Shown in pieces: positions 17,252 to 26,052 of a stretch of DNA of 64,000 bases. The notes below the pieces were generated by a model that worked only from the letters and a program-made list of their open reading frames with translations, was not told the origin of the DNA and did not search any database. Made by a program: the position numbers and the translations under genes. Positions within the stretch are counted from its first letter, which is position 1, and the number at the start of each line of letters is the position of its first letter. Origin of the DNA: Pseudomonas sp. GD03919 (GTDB lineage Bacteria > Pseudomonadota > Gammaproteobacteria > Pseudomonadales > Pseudomonadaceae); the NCBI RefSeq assembly GCF_029814935.1, contig NZ_CP104582.1:310001-374000 (forward strand), given 5' to 3'.

Positions 17252-17944
17252 TCAGTGAGTGGGCTGGCCGTAATCGCGGGCGCCGAACAGGGCCGTGCCG
17301 ATGCGCACCCAGGTGGCGCCTTCGGCGATAGCGGCTTCCAGGTCATGGCTCATGCCCATGGACAGGGTATCGAGGTTCAGCGCCAGCTCATCACGCAATT
17401 GGCGCAAGCGGGCGAAGGCGGCGTGTTGTGCGGCGACATCGTCGGTCGGTTCGGGAATCGCCATCAGCCCGCGCAGCCTGAGGTTGGGCAGGGCAACGAC
17501 GGCCCGGGCCAGCGCCGTTAGCTCTTCGGGGCTGCAGCCGGACTTGCTGTCCTCGCCGCTGACGTTGACCTGTAGGCAGATGTTCAGCGCTGGCAGATGG
17601 GCGGGGCGCTGATCGGACAGGCGTTGGGCAATTTTCAGGCGGTCCACGGAGTGCACCCAGTCGAAATGCTCGGCGATGGGGCGGGTCTTGTTCGATTGAA
17701 TGGGGCCGATGAAGTGCCAGATCAAGGGCAGGTCAGCCAGCTGGGTCTGTTTTTCCAGGGCCTCCTGCAGGTAGTTCTCGCCAAAATCGCGCAGACCGGC
17801 GGCGTGCGCTTCGCGGATGGCTTCGGCTGGTTTGGTCTTGCTCACCGCGAGCAGGCCGATATCCGCGAAATTACGCTGCGAGGCTTGCGCCGCCTCACGG
17901 ATACGCGCACCGACCTTTGCAATATTCTCTGCTATCGTGGACAT
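17252..17944 (-). CDS. YggS family pyridoxal-phosphate homeostasis protein
   Basis: The 230-residue single-domain PLP-binding TIM-barrel protein has the cofactor Lys at 36 in LLAVSKTKP, the same position as in E. coli YggS. The GENYLQE and WHFIGPIQSNKT motifs are present. The family buffers PLP and affects amino-acid metabolism without known catalysis. It is the first gene of the yggS-proC-yggT unit and divergent from pilT, 75 bp away. Confidence 0.95.
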   Translation of the reverse strand: MSTIAENIAKVGARIREAAQASQRNFADIGLLAVSKTKPAEAIREAHAAGLRDFGENYLQEALEKQTQLADLPLIWHFIGPIQSNKTRPIAEHFDWVHSVDRLKIAQRLSDQRPAHLPALNICLQVNVSGEDSKSGCSPEELTALARAVVALPNLRLRGLMAIPEPTDDVAAQHAAFARLRQLRDELALNLDTLSMGMSHDLEAAIAEGATWVRIGTALFGARDYGQPTH

Positions 17945-18019
17945 TACCTGCGCTCTATCAAAGCCCGCTCGTTCAGCGTTCGCGGCATTCTACCTGCTTG
18001 CTTGTAATTGGGGAGTCCC

Positions 18020-19054
18020 ATGGATATCACTGAGCTGCTCGCCTTCAGCGCCAAGCAAGGCGCGTCGGATTTGCACCTCTCGGCGGGGCTGCCGCCGATG
18101 ATCCGCGTCGACGGCGATGTACGCCGCATCAACCTGCCGCCGCTGGATCACAAGCAGGTACATGCGCTGATCTACGACATTATGAACGACAAGCAGCGCA
18201 AGGATTTCGAAGAGTTCCTCGAGACCGACTTCTCCTTTGAGGTGCCGGGCGTGGCGCGTTTCCGCGTCAACGCCTTCAACCAGAACCGTGGCGCGGGTGC
18301 GGTGTTCCGGACCATTCCATCCAAGGTACTGACCATGGAAGACCTCGGCATGGGCGAGGTGTTCCGCAAGATCACCGACGTGCCGCGCGGCCTGGTGCTG
18401 GTCACCGGCCCCACCGGCTCGGGCAAGTCGACTACCCTGGCGGCGATGCTCGACTACCTCAACAGCAACAAGTACCACCATATCCTCACCATCGAGGACC
18501 CCATCGAATTCGTTCACGAGTCGAAGAAGTGCCTGGTCAACCAGCGTGAGGTGCACCGCGACACCCACGGCTTCTCCGAAGCGCTGCGCTCGGCCCTGCG
18601 TGAAGACCCGGACATCATCCTGGTGGGCGAGATGCGCGACCTGGAAACCATCCGCCTGGCGCTGACTGCCGCGGAAACCGGCCACTTGGTATTCGGCACC
18701 CTGCACACCACCTCTGCTGCCAAGACCATCGACCGCGTGGTCGACGTGTTCCCCGCCGAAGAGAAATCGATGGTGCGTTCGATGCTGTCGGAATCGCTGC
18801 AGGCGGTGATCTCGCAGACCCTGCTGAAGAAGATCGGCGGCGGTCGTGTGGCGGCGCACGAAATCATGATCGGTACGCCGGCCATCCGAAATCTGATCCG
18901 CGAGGACAAGGTGGCGCAGATGTATTCGGCGATCCAGACCGGTGGCGCCCTGGGCATGCAGACCCTCGATGCCTGCCTGAAGACCCTGGTGTCCAAGGGC
19001 CTGGTCAGCCGCGACAGTGCGCGCGAGAAGGCCAAGAGCCCGGAAAACTTCTAG
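18020..19054 (+). CDS. pilT: type IV pilus retraction ATPase PilT
   Basis: Hexameric motor that depolymerises type IV pili, powering twitching motility. The 344-residue protein has the PAS-like N-domain, Walker A GPTGSGKST at 130-138, and the Asp-box/Walker B region DIILVGEMRD. The PilT-specific AIRNLIRE motif is in the C-domain. The ATG at 18020 follows GGGGAG at 18009-18014. pilU follows on the same strand after a REP-containing gap. Confidence 0.97.
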   Translation: MDITELLAFSAKQGASDLHLSAGLPPMIRVDGDVRRINLPPLDHKQVHALIYDIMNDKQRKDFEEFLETDFSFEVPGVARFRVNAFNQNRGAGAVFRTIPSKVLTMEDLGMGEVFRKITDVPRGLVLVTGPTGSGKSTTLAAMLDYLNSNKYHHILTIEDPIEFVHESKKCLVNQREVHRDTHGFSEALRSALREDPDIILVGEMRDLETIRLALTAAETGHLVFGTLHTTSAAKTIDRVVDVFPAEEKSMVRSMLSESLQAVISQTLLKKIGGGRVAAHEIMIGTPAIRNLIREDKVAQMYSAIQTGGALGMQTLDACLKTLVSKGLVSRDSAREKAKSPENF

Positions 19055-19067
19055 GAAAACCCAGTGG

Positions 19068-19127
19068 GTAGGGTGGGCTTCAGCCCACCAAGGCCGGCCA
19101 CTGTTGGTGGGCTGAAGCCTACCCTAC
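19068..19127. repeat. REP-like inverted pair between pilT and pilU
   Basis: GTAGGGTGGGCTTCAGCCCA plus CC (19068-19089) faces its near-complement GGTGGGCTGAAGCCTACCCT plus AC (19106-19127). Each arm is itself palindromic. The same family occurs at 52486-52545 and 59308-59541. Confidence 0.85.
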
Positions 19128-19219
19128 GGACTACTTCACGGCTGCGATGACACGCTCGCAGCCGCTGGTCCTGCGCTGCGGGGCCTTGTATTCATGCGTG
19201 CGGATGAGCGAACACGACG

Positions 19220-20365
19220 ATGGAATTCGAAAAACTACTGCGCCTGATGGTCGAAAAAGGTGGCTCCGACCTGTTCATCACCGCTGGCGTGCCGCCGTCG
19301 ATGAAGGTCAATGGCAAGATCATGCCGGTGACCAAGACCGCCATGTCGCCGGAAATGACCCGCGAAACCGTGCTGGGCGTGATGAACGAGGCGCAGCGTC
19401 GTGAGTTTGCCGAAAAGCACGAATGCAACTTCGCCATCAGCGCCCGTGGTATCGGCCGTTTTCGTGTCAGTGCCTTCTACCAGCGCAATCTGGTGGGCAT
19501 GGTGCTGCGCCGCATCGAGACCAATATCCCCACCCTCGATGAACTCAAGCTGCCGGAAATCCTCAAGAAGCTGGCGCTGACCAAGCGCGGCCTGGTGCTG
19601 TTCGTCGGTGCCACCGGTACCGGTAAGTCCACTTCGCTGGCGGCAATGATCGGCTACCGCAACAGGAACAGCAGCGGTCATATCATCTCCATCGAAGATC
19701 CGATCGAGTACATCCACCAGCACCAGAGCTGCATCGTCACTCAGCGTGAAGTGGGTATCGACACCGAGTCGTTCGAAGTGGCGCTGAAGAACACGCTGCG
19801 TCAGGCGCCGGACGTGATCCTCATCGGCGAGGTGCGCACCCGCGAGACCATGGATCATGCCGTGGCTTTCGCCGAAACCGGTCACCTGTGTCTGGCCACC
19901 CTGCACGCCAACAACGCCAACCAGGCGCTGGACCGCATCATCAACTTCTTCCCGGCCGACCGGCAGAACCAGGTGTGGATGGACCTGTCGCTCAACCTCA
20001 AGGCCATTGTCGCTCAGCAGCTGATTCCAACCCCAGATGGTAAAGGTCGCCGCGCGGTGATCGAGGTCCTGATCAACACCCCGCTGGCCGCCGACCTGAT
20101 CCGCAAGGGCGAGGTGCACGAGCTCAAGGGCCTGATGAAGCGCTCCACCGAGCAGGGCATGCAGACCTTCGACCAGGCGCTGTACAACCTCTACACCCAG
20201 GGCGAGATCACCTACGAAGATGCGTTGCTCTACGCCGACTCGGCCAACGACCTGCGCCTGATGATCAAGCTCGGTTCGGAAACCGATGGCGATCACCTGA
20301 CCAGCATGGCTCAGGGGTTGGCGCTGGAGGTCAGCGAGGAAGATCCGGGGCGTCGCTTCCGCTGA
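19220..20365 (+). CDS. pilU: type IV pilus ATPase PilU
   Basis: PilT paralogue that assists pilus retraction. The 381-residue protein has Walker A VGATGTGKST around 129-138, the DVILIGEVRT Walker B region and the HLCLATLHANN stretch. It is longer than PilT at the C-terminus and lacks PilT's AIRNLIRE motif, which identifies it as PilU. The start is 165 bp from pilT. Its last 35 bp overlap the end of the convergent gene. Confidence 0.96.
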   Translation: MEFEKLLRLMVEKGGSDLFITAGVPPSMKVNGKIMPVTKTAMSPEMTRETVLGVMNEAQRREFAEKHECNFAISARGIGRFRVSAFYQRNLVGMVLRRIETNIPTLDELKLPEILKKLALTKRGLVLFVGATGTGKSTSLAAMIGYRNRNSSGHIISIEDPIEYIHQHQSCIVTQREVGIDTESFEVALKNTLRQAPDVILIGEVRTRETMDHAVAFAETGHLCLATLHANNANQALDRIINFFPADRQNQVWMDLSLNLKAIVAQQLIPTPDGKGRRAVIEVLINTPLAADLIRKGEVHELKGLMKRSTEQGMQTFDQALYNLYTQGEITYEDALLYADSANDLRLMIKLGSETDGDHLTSMAQGLALEVSEEDPGRRFR

Positions 20366-21218
20366 CGCTACCTGACGGGGGACGCGCTGCGTCCCCTTCG
20401 TTTATCCGGGCGATACGTTTGCCCTTTCTGCCGGCCAGCACCAGGGCCTGGCCATCGCGCTGCGCATCAGCGCGGGCTTCGCTCATCAGGTGCGGAATCA
20501 GCGGGCCTTCCGGCAGGTGCTTCCAGAAGCGCAAGGGCAAATGCTGCTGCATCACCGTGCGGTTGAGCCGCGCCGGGTTGAAGGTACTGCCGTAATAGGC
20601 GCGCCACAGGGCCTGGCCGTCATCCTCGGGCTGCTGCGCCCAGGCCTGCCACTGCGCCGGGCAGCGGCGTTCGTGCTGCAGGTGCTGGCCATCCCAGTAC
20701 ACACCGTCACGCGGCGTGGCGATCAGCCAGCTGTGTTTGCCCAGGCGTTCGGCGAAGTGCCCGCTGGCCGAGGCGAGAATGTCATGCGCGGGTTCGAACC
20801 AGGCGACGAAGTCCGGCGCGTCAGGGATTTTGCATGGCTGGAAACGCACGAAGGCATGCAGGTGATGCGCCTCGCGGCGCACCGCCTTGAGCCGGCGATG
20901 CAGCTCGCTGCCGTCGGGATCGCCGGCCAATACGGCGCTGCGCTCGCCCTGCACGAAACGCCAGAGCACGCGGTAGAGCAGGCTCCAGCGCTCCTCACCA
21001 CGGTACTGTGCGGCGCTCTCCAGCAAATCCAGCAGTTCGGGCGATACGCGCAGGCGACCGCTGGGCTGCGGCGTACACTCGGCGGGCTGGTCGAACAGGC
21101 TGGGGTGTTCCTCTTCGTCCAGCCATTGCAACTGATGGGAAGCCAGGCCCTGCAGTAGAGCACGGCGCGCGGCCTGGCGCCAGGTGGTGAAGGTGCCGTC
21201 GAAGCGCAGGCTGTGCAT
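20331..21218 (-). CDS. TIGR03915-type probable DNA metabolism protein (partner of a radical SAM protein)
   Basis: The 295-residue protein resembles the TIGR03915/DUF4130 family, described as a probable DNA metabolism protein. In other genomes it is adjacent to, or fused with, a uracil-DNA-glycosylase-like domain. Visible features are RREAHHLHAFVRFQ and VAWFEPAHDILASASGHFAERL, then a second half with WRAYYGSTFNPARLNRTVMQ. The ATG at 21218 overlaps the upstream stop as TGATG, so it is translationally coupled to the radical SAM gene. A GTG at 21224 is an alternative start. Its 3' end overlaps pilU and contains pilU's likely terminator. It shares the LexA box of the operon. Confidence 0.82.
   Translation of the reverse strand: MHSLRFDGTFTTWRQAARRALLQGLASHQLQWLDEEEHPSLFDQPAECTPQPSGRLRVSPELLDLLESAAQYRGEERWSLLYRVLWRFVQGERSAVLAGDPDGSELHRRLKAVRREAHHLHAFVRFQPCKIPDAPDFVAWFEPAHDILASASGHFAERLGKHSWLIATPRDGVYWDGQHLQHERRCPAQWQAWAQQPEDDGQALWRAYYGSTFNPARLNRTVMQQHLPLRFWKHLPEGPLIPHLMSEARADAQRDGQALVLAGRKGKRIARINEGDAARPPSGSVSGSDAPDLPR
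20378..20402 (+). terminator. probable pilU terminator inside the convergent gene
   Basis: GGGGACGC-GCT-GCGTCCCC followed by TTCGTTT lies 13 bp after the pilU stop. It is within the coding end of the opposite-strand gene. Confidence 0.6.
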
Positions 21219-22429
21219 CACCACAACGCCATCTGCGCCGGGGTGTCGCGCAACTTCTGGCGCAGCACCAGGGACTCGTGTTCGGCCCGCGGCGGTCGGT
21301 AGTCCTGGGTGACGATGAAGGGCTTGGCCTTTTCCAGCACGCAGCGCAGGCGGGTCAGGTCTTCGTAGCGGATGCGCCGTTCACGCCGCAGCGCGCCCAG
21401 GCGTCGTGCGCTGAGTACGCCGATGCCGGGTACACGGGCAATCAGTGATTCGTCTGCGCGGTTGAGATCGACGGGAAACTGCTCGCGGTTGGCCAGGGCC
21501 CAGGCCAGCTTGGGGTCGATGTCCAGCGCCAGGTTGCCGGGACCGGCGAGCAGCTCCGTGGCGCTGAAACCGTAGCCGCGCATGAGGAAGTCGGCCTGGT
21601 ACAGGCGATGCTCGCGCAGCAGTGGCGGCGCCTCGAAGGGCACCGTTTTCGGGCTTTGAGGAATCGGGCTGAACGCCGAGTAGTAGACGCGGCGCAGGCG
21701 GTAGTCGTGATACAGGCTCTGGGCGTTGTGCAGGATGGTGCTGTCATCGGTGGCATCGGCACCGACGATCATTTGCGTGCTCTGCCCGGCTGGGGCAAAG
21801 CGCGGCGCGCGGCGTTCTTCCTTGGCCTCACGCTCGCCGAGATGAATCTTGTGCATGGCCTGGTGGATGCTGCCGACGTTCTTTTCCGGTGCCAGGCGTA
21901 CCAGGCTGGTTTCGGTGGGCAGCTCGATGTTGACGCTGAGGCGGTCCGCGTACAGGCCGGCTTCGGCGATCAACTCCGGTGCGGCATCGGGAATGGTCTT
22001 GAGGTGAATGTAGCCGCGGAACTGGTGCTCCTGACGCAGCAGCTTGGCGACGCGAATCAGCTGCTCCATGGTGTAGTCGGCCGAGCGGATGATGCCGGAG
22101 CTGAGGAACAGGCCGCTGATGCAGTTGCGCTTGTAGAAGTCCAGTGTCAGCGTCACTACTTCCACGGGGGTAAAGCGCGCGCGAGGTACGTCACTGGAAC
22201 GACGGTTGATGCAGTATTGGCAGTCGTACAGGCAGAAGTTGGTCAGCAGTACTTTGAGCAGCGCCACGCAGCGACCGTCTGGCGTATAGCTGTGGCAGAT
22301 GCCCATGCCGTTGGTCGAGCCGATGCCGTCCTTGCCCCTGGAGCTGCGCTTTGGTGCACCGCTGCTGGCGCAGGAGGCATCGTACTTGGCGGCGTCGGCG
22401 AGGATGGTGAGCTTTTCGATCAGTTGCAT
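21218..22429 (-). CDS. putative DNA modification/repair radical SAM protein (TIGR03916 type)
   Basis: The 403-residue protein has a radical SAM cluster motif C66-x3-C70-x2-C73 (NFCLYDCQYC). A C-terminal helix-hairpin-helix (RVPGIGVLSARRLGALRRE, about 326-344) implies DNA contact. An N-terminal conserved block with several Cys residues precedes the cluster. This matches the family annotated as a putative DNA modification or repair radical SAM protein linked to TIGR03915. Chemistry and substrate are unknown. It is the first gene of a two-gene operon 16 bp downstream of a strong LexA box, so it is expected to be induced by DNA damage. Confidence 0.88.
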   Translation of the reverse strand: MQLIEKLTILADAAKYDASCASSGAPKRSSRGKDGIGSTNGMGICHSYTPDGRCVALLKVLLTNFCLYDCQYCINRRSSDVPRARFTPVEVVTLTLDFYKRNCISGLFLSSGIIRSADYTMEQLIRVAKLLRQEHQFRGYIHLKTIPDAAPELIAEAGLYADRLSVNIELPTETSLVRLAPEKNVGSIHQAMHKIHLGEREAKEERRAPRFAPAGQSTQMIVGADATDDSTILHNAQSLYHDYRLRRVYYSAFSPIPQSPKTVPFEAPPLLREHRLYQADFLMRGYGFSATELLAGPGNLALDIDPKLAWALANREQFPVDLNRADESLIARVPGIGVLSARRLGALRRERRIRYEDLTRLRCVLEKAKPFIVTQDYRPPRAEHESLVLRQKLRDTPAQMALW

Positions 22430-22444
22430 GGTACGCGATATCTA

Positions 22445-22464
22445 TACTGTTTTTTTATACAGTA
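22445..22464 (-). promoter_or_regulatory. LexA (SOS) box of the radical SAM operon
   Basis: TACTGTTTTTTTATACAGTA has the CTGT-N8-ACAG core and matching TA flanks of the gammaproteobacterial LexA consensus. It lies 16 bp before the radical SAM start codon, where bound LexA would block transcription. Confidence 0.88.
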
Positions 22465-22577
22465 TATGGGCGCTGTACAGCTATCAAGTGGTTCGTGCTA
22501 TTGCGTCGCCCCGGTGCGCGTGAAACCTTATCCCGGCCTGCAGCGTCTTATGCTGTATCTCGCACAAGGAGTTCGCC

Positions 22578-22976
22578 ATGCAACGACAGGATACGCACAG
22601 CAAGCTGATTGGCTACCTGCTGTGGATTTTCGGCTTTCTCGGTTCGCACCGTTTCTACTACGGCAAACCGGTCACTGGCACCATCTGGTTCTTCACCCTG
22701 GGATTGTTCTTCATCGGCTGGATTATCGACCTGTTTCTGATCCCGGCGATGGACCGCGAAGCCGATCTGCGCTTCACCGCCGGCGACACCGACTACAACG
22801 TGGCGTGGATTCTGCTGACCTTCCTTGGCATTTTCGGCGTACACCGCATGTATCAGGGCAAGTGGATCACCGGGATCATCTACCTGTTCACCGGCGGCCT
22901 GTTCCTGATCGGCGTGCTCTACGACTTCTGGACGCTCAATACGCAGATCTCGATCAAGAACGCGCAGCGCGGTTGA
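22578..22976 (+). CDS. TM2 domain protein (two TM2 repeats)
   Basis: The 132-residue membrane protein has two copies of the TM2 pattern. The first is GFLGSHRFYYGKPVTGTIWF with the following helix pair, and the second is GIFGVHRMYQGKWITGIIYL with another. TM2 proteins are widespread with undefined function. AAGGAG at 22566-22571 precedes the ATG. It is divergent from the SOS-regulated operon. Confidence 0.88.
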   Translation: MQRQDTHSKLIGYLLWIFGFLGSHRFYYGKPVTGTIWFFTLGLFFIGWIIDLFLIPAMDREADLRFTAGDTDYNVAWILLTFLGIFGVHRMYQGKWITGIIYLFTGGLFLIGVLYDFWTLNTQISIKNAQRG

Positions 22977-23067
22977 GCCTGTCTCAATAGGCGGCGCGCG
23001 CGGCGCACTCTAAGGTTTGCTCATGGTTCCGTAGCCCGGATGCAATCCGGGGACATTCTCCGAGAAA

Positions 23068-23256
23068 CGAAAAGGGCATCCCATGGGATAATGCCAGTCA
23101 GTTAAGCATCGACGCTGCCAATGGGTAGGAGCGGCGCCCCGCCGCGAACCAGGGCGATACGCGATTGAAAAGCTTCGCCCCGGGGCGGGGCTCCTACGAA
23201 AGACCGCTTTGGCAAGCTTATCTGATCGGCATTATCCCATGGGATGCCCTTTTTCG
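23068..23256. repeat. 28-29-bp inverted repeats flanking a GC-rich REP element
   Basis: CGAAAAGGGCATCCCATGGG plus ATAATGCC at 23068-23095 recurs inverted at 23228-23256, with one extra T in the run. Each arm has the palindrome ATCCCATGGGAT. Between them, 23125-23198 is a second copy of the GGAGC...GCTCC repeat seen at 10030-10088. A half REP of the GTAGCCCGGAT family lies just outside (23031-23052). The right arm, read on the minus strand, sits 15 bp after the ntrC stop and could serve as its terminator. The 294-bp gap holds no gene. Confidence 0.8.
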
Positions 23257-23270
23257 TAGCGCTGGCGGGA

Positions 23271-24704
23271 TCAGTCGTCGCTGTCGTCGTCGTCCGCGCC
23301 GTCGACCTTCATGCCCAGCTCCTTGATCTTGCGCGTCAGGGTGTTGCGGCCCCAACCCAGCAGCAGGGCCGCATCGCGGCGGCGGCCAGCGGTGTGCTTG
23401 AGGGCGGTCTCGATCATGATGCGCTCGAAGGCCGGCACGGCGACATCGAGCAGGTTGGACTGGCCACGCGCCAGGGCCTGATCGGCCCACAGGCGCAGCG
23501 CCTGTTCCCAGTTGGTCACCGGCGCGGCGTCCTGCGGCTGGGTCAGCAGTTCCGGTGGCAGGTCGTCGACATGCACTTCGCGTCCCGAAGCCATGACGGT
23601 GATCCAGCGGCAGGTGTTCTCCAGCTGGCGCACGTTGCCCGGCCAGGGCAGGTGCTTGAGGTAGTCCTCGGTTTCGCTCTTGAGCAATTTCGGCTCCACC
23701 GCCAGCTCCTGCGCAGCGCGGGCGAGGAAGTGATGAGCCAGGGTCGGAATGTCCTCGCGGCGGTCGGCCAGACGCGGGATATGGATGCGGATGACGTTGA
23801 GGCGGTGGAACAGGTCTTCACGGAACTTGCCGGCCTGTACCAGGGTTTCCAGGTTCTGGTGGGTGGCGGCGATGATGCGCACGTCAACCTTCACCGGGGT
23901 GTGGCCACCGACGCGGTAAAACTCGCCATCGGCCAGAACGCGCAGCAGGCGCGTCTGGGTATCGGCCGGCATGTCGCCGATTTCGTCGAGGAACAGCGTG
24001 CCGCCGTCGGCCTGCTCGAAGCGACCGCGGCGCTGGTTGGCCGCGCCGGTGAAGGCGCCTTTCTCGTGGCCGAACAGCTCGGACTCCATGAGATCCTTGG
24101 GGATCGCCGCCATGTTCAGGGCGATGAACGGCGCCGCCGCGCGCGGGCTGTGGCGGTGCAGGGCATGCGCCACCAGCTCTTTACCCGTGCCGGATTCGCC
24201 GTTGATCAGCACGGTGATATTGGAATGGCTGAGGCGCCCGATTGCGCGAAAGACCTCCTGCATCGCCGGGGCTTCACCGATGATTTCCGGCGTGCGCGCC
24301 TGTGCAGCGGGCGCGGCCAGGCTCTGCTGTTCCTGGGCGTGCTGGAAGGCGCGCTTGACCAGCGACACCGCTTCATCGACGTCGAATGGCTTGGGCAGGT
24401 ATTCGAAGGCGCCACCCTGGTAGCTGGCCACCGCGCTGTCCAGGTCGGAATGCGCGGTCATGATGATCACCGGCAGACGTGGGTACAGCTCGCGGATGCG
24501 GGCCAGCAGGTCGAGGCCGCTGGCGCCGGGCATGCGGATGTCAGAGATGATCACGTCCGGCTGCTGGCGGGTCAGGCGGGCGAGTACGCCGTCGGCACTG
24601 TCGAAACTCTGGGTGGTTATGCCTTCCTGTTGCAGGGCCTTTTCCAGAACCCAGCGGATGGAACGATCGTCGTCGACAATCCAGACGGTTTCACTGCGGC
24701 TCAT
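23271..24704 (-). CDS. ntrC: nitrogen regulation response regulator NtrC (NR-I)
   Basis: Sigma-54-dependent activator of nitrogen-assimilation genes. The 477-residue protein has a receiver domain with phosphoacceptor Asp55 (VIISDIRMP). Its AAA+ domain has Walker A GESGTGKE and the sigma-54 contact loop GAFTGA. A Fis-type helix-turn-helix at the C-terminus ([15 protein letters not shown]) ends in an acidic tail. The ATG at 24704 overlaps the ntrB stop by 4 bp, so the sensor and regulator are coupled. Confidence 0.97.
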   Translation of the reverse strand: MSRSETVWIVDDDRSIRWVLEKALQQEGITTQSFDSADGVLARLTRQQPDVIISDIRMPGASGLDLLARIRELYPRLPVIIMTAHSDLDSAVASYQGGAFEYLPKPFDVDEAVSLVKRAFQHAQEQQSLAAPAAQARTPEIIGEAPAMQEVFRAIGRLSHSNITVLINGESGTGKELVAHALHRHSPRAAAPFIALNMAAIPKDLMESELFGHEKGAFTGAANQRRGRFEQADGGTLFLDEIGDMPADTQTRLLRVLADGEFYRVGGHTPVKVDVRIIAATHQNLETLVQAGKFREDLFHRLNVIRIHIPRLADRREDIPTLAHHFLARAAQELAVEPKLLKSETEDYLKHLPWPGNVRQLENTCRWITVMASGREVHVDDLPPELLTQPQDAAPVTNWEQALRLWADQALARGQSNLLDVAVPAFERIMIETALKHTAGRRRDAALLLGWGRNTLTRKIKELGMKVDGADDDDSDD

Positions 24705-25789
24705 GGCGTGGGCGCTCCTTGTTCCAGCGGCAGGAAGATCGAGAACACGGTATGGCCGACGTGGCTCTCGCACTCGATCAGACCTTGGTGCTGACTGATG
24801 ATGTTCTGGGTGATGGCCAGGCCCAGGCCGGTGCCGTCGGCACGCCCGCTGACCATGGGGTAGAAGATGGTTTCCTGCAGCTCCGGTGGAATGCCGGGGC
24901 CGTTGTCGATGATCTCGACCTTGACCACCAGGCGGTGGCGCGTATGGCCGATGGTGAACTGGCGCAGGGTGCGGGTGCGCAGGCTGATGCGCCCCAGGCC
25001 CATGTCGTGTTTCTGCCCGGCGATGGCCTGCATGGCATTGCGCACGATATTGAGCACGGCCTGGATCATCTGCTCGCGGTCGATCAGCAGATCCGGAATG
25101 CTCGGGTCGTAATCGCGCACCAGGGTGATGCCGCCCTGGCATTCCGCTTCGATCAGGTTGGCGACGCGCTCGAGCACTTCATGCACGTTGGTCATCGCCA
25201 GCGACGGCAGCTTGTTCGAGCCGAGCATGCGGTCGACCAGGTTACGCAAGCGGTCGGCTTCTTCGATGATGACGTTGGTGTAGTCCTTGAGCTCTTCATT
25301 GGGCAGTTCGCGCGACAGCAGTTGCGCCGCACCGCGAATGCCGCCGAGCGGATTCTTGATTTCGTGAGCCAGGCCGCGCACCAGCAGTTTGGTGGTTTCC
25401 TGCTTGGACAGCTGCGCCTCTTCCTTGGTGATGCGCAGCAGGCGGTCGCGTGGGTGCACCTCCAGCAGCAGCAGGGTTTCGCCCTTGCTGAACAGTGGCG
25501 TCACCGCGTAGTCCACGGTCAGCGTCTGGCCGGTGACCGAGGTCAGCACCGCCTCACGCTTGTTGAACGGGTGCGCCTGCTCCACCGCCTGGCGCAGGGA
25601 TGACAGCGCCTCTGGCGATTCGGTGAACAGGTCGCTGATGAACTGACCATGGCTGCGCTGGCCGCTAACGGCCAGGAGCATTTCCGCCGCCGGGTTCATG
25701 TACTCAAGGCACAGCTTGCTGTTGAGCAGCAGGGTGGCGGTGGTCAGGTTGTCGAGTAGCAGGCGGTGCAGCGCGTCGTTGATGATCAT
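24701..25789 (-). CDS. ntrB: nitrogen regulation sensor kinase NtrB (NR-II)
   Basis: Cytoplasmic histidine kinase/phosphatase that senses nitrogen status through PII and controls NtrC. The 362-residue protein has an N-terminal PAS domain (about 1-110), the phosphorylated His142 in GLAHEIKNPLGG, and an ATPase domain with NIVRNAMQA, DNGPGIP and GTGLGLAI motifs. There is no membrane segment, as expected. The ATG at 25789 fits the family start but has a weak ribosome-binding site. A palindromic NtrC-like site lies 240 bp upstream. Confidence 0.96.
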   Translation of the reverse strand: MIINDALHRLLLDNLTTATLLLNSKLCLEYMNPAAEMLLAVSGQRSHGQFISDLFTESPEALSSLRQAVEQAHPFNKREAVLTSVTGQTLTVDYAVTPLFSKGETLLLLEVHPRDRLLRITKEEAQLSKQETTKLLVRGLAHEIKNPLGGIRGAAQLLSRELPNEELKDYTNVIIEEADRLRNLVDRMLGSNKLPSLAMTNVHEVLERVANLIEAECQGGITLVRDYDPSIPDLLIDREQMIQAVLNIVRNAMQAIAGQKHDMGLGRISLRTRTLRQFTIGHTRHRLVVKVEIIDNGPGIPPELQETIFYPMVSGRADGTGLGLAITQNIISQHQGLIECESHVGHTVFSIFLPLEQGAPTP

Positions 25790-26026
25790 AGGCAGTGCGT
25801 TCCGGCGATGGGGCAGAAAATGCAAGAAGCAAACCAAAGCCCCGAAAAGACGCATTTTTTCTGGCCTGCCATCCCCGGCAGCCGCCTCTGGGCCGTTGCA
25901 AGCGAGGTGAAAAATGGTGCGAGGCCGTTTTCTCTGCGATCTACCCGGGCTTTGTGGGTGCCAACGGGTGGCGACGTGAGGAAAAGCGACCCAAAACAGG
26001 GAGAGCTTAGGAGGTGGTGCGCCAGA

Positions 26027-26045
26027 TTGCACCATTAAGGTGCAA
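26027..26045. promoter_or_regulatory. palindromic NtrC-like binding site upstream of ntrB
   Basis: TTGCACC-ATTAA-GGTGCAA is a perfect palindrome matching the GCACC-N5-GGTGC pattern of NtrC sites. A second GGTGC/GCACC pair overlaps its left side. About 65-80 bp closer to ntrB, 25948-25963 reads on the minus strand as a poor sigma-54-like TGGCAC...GC element. Autoregulation of ntrBC is the likely meaning. Confidence 0.65.
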
Positions 26046-26052
26046 TCAGCGT

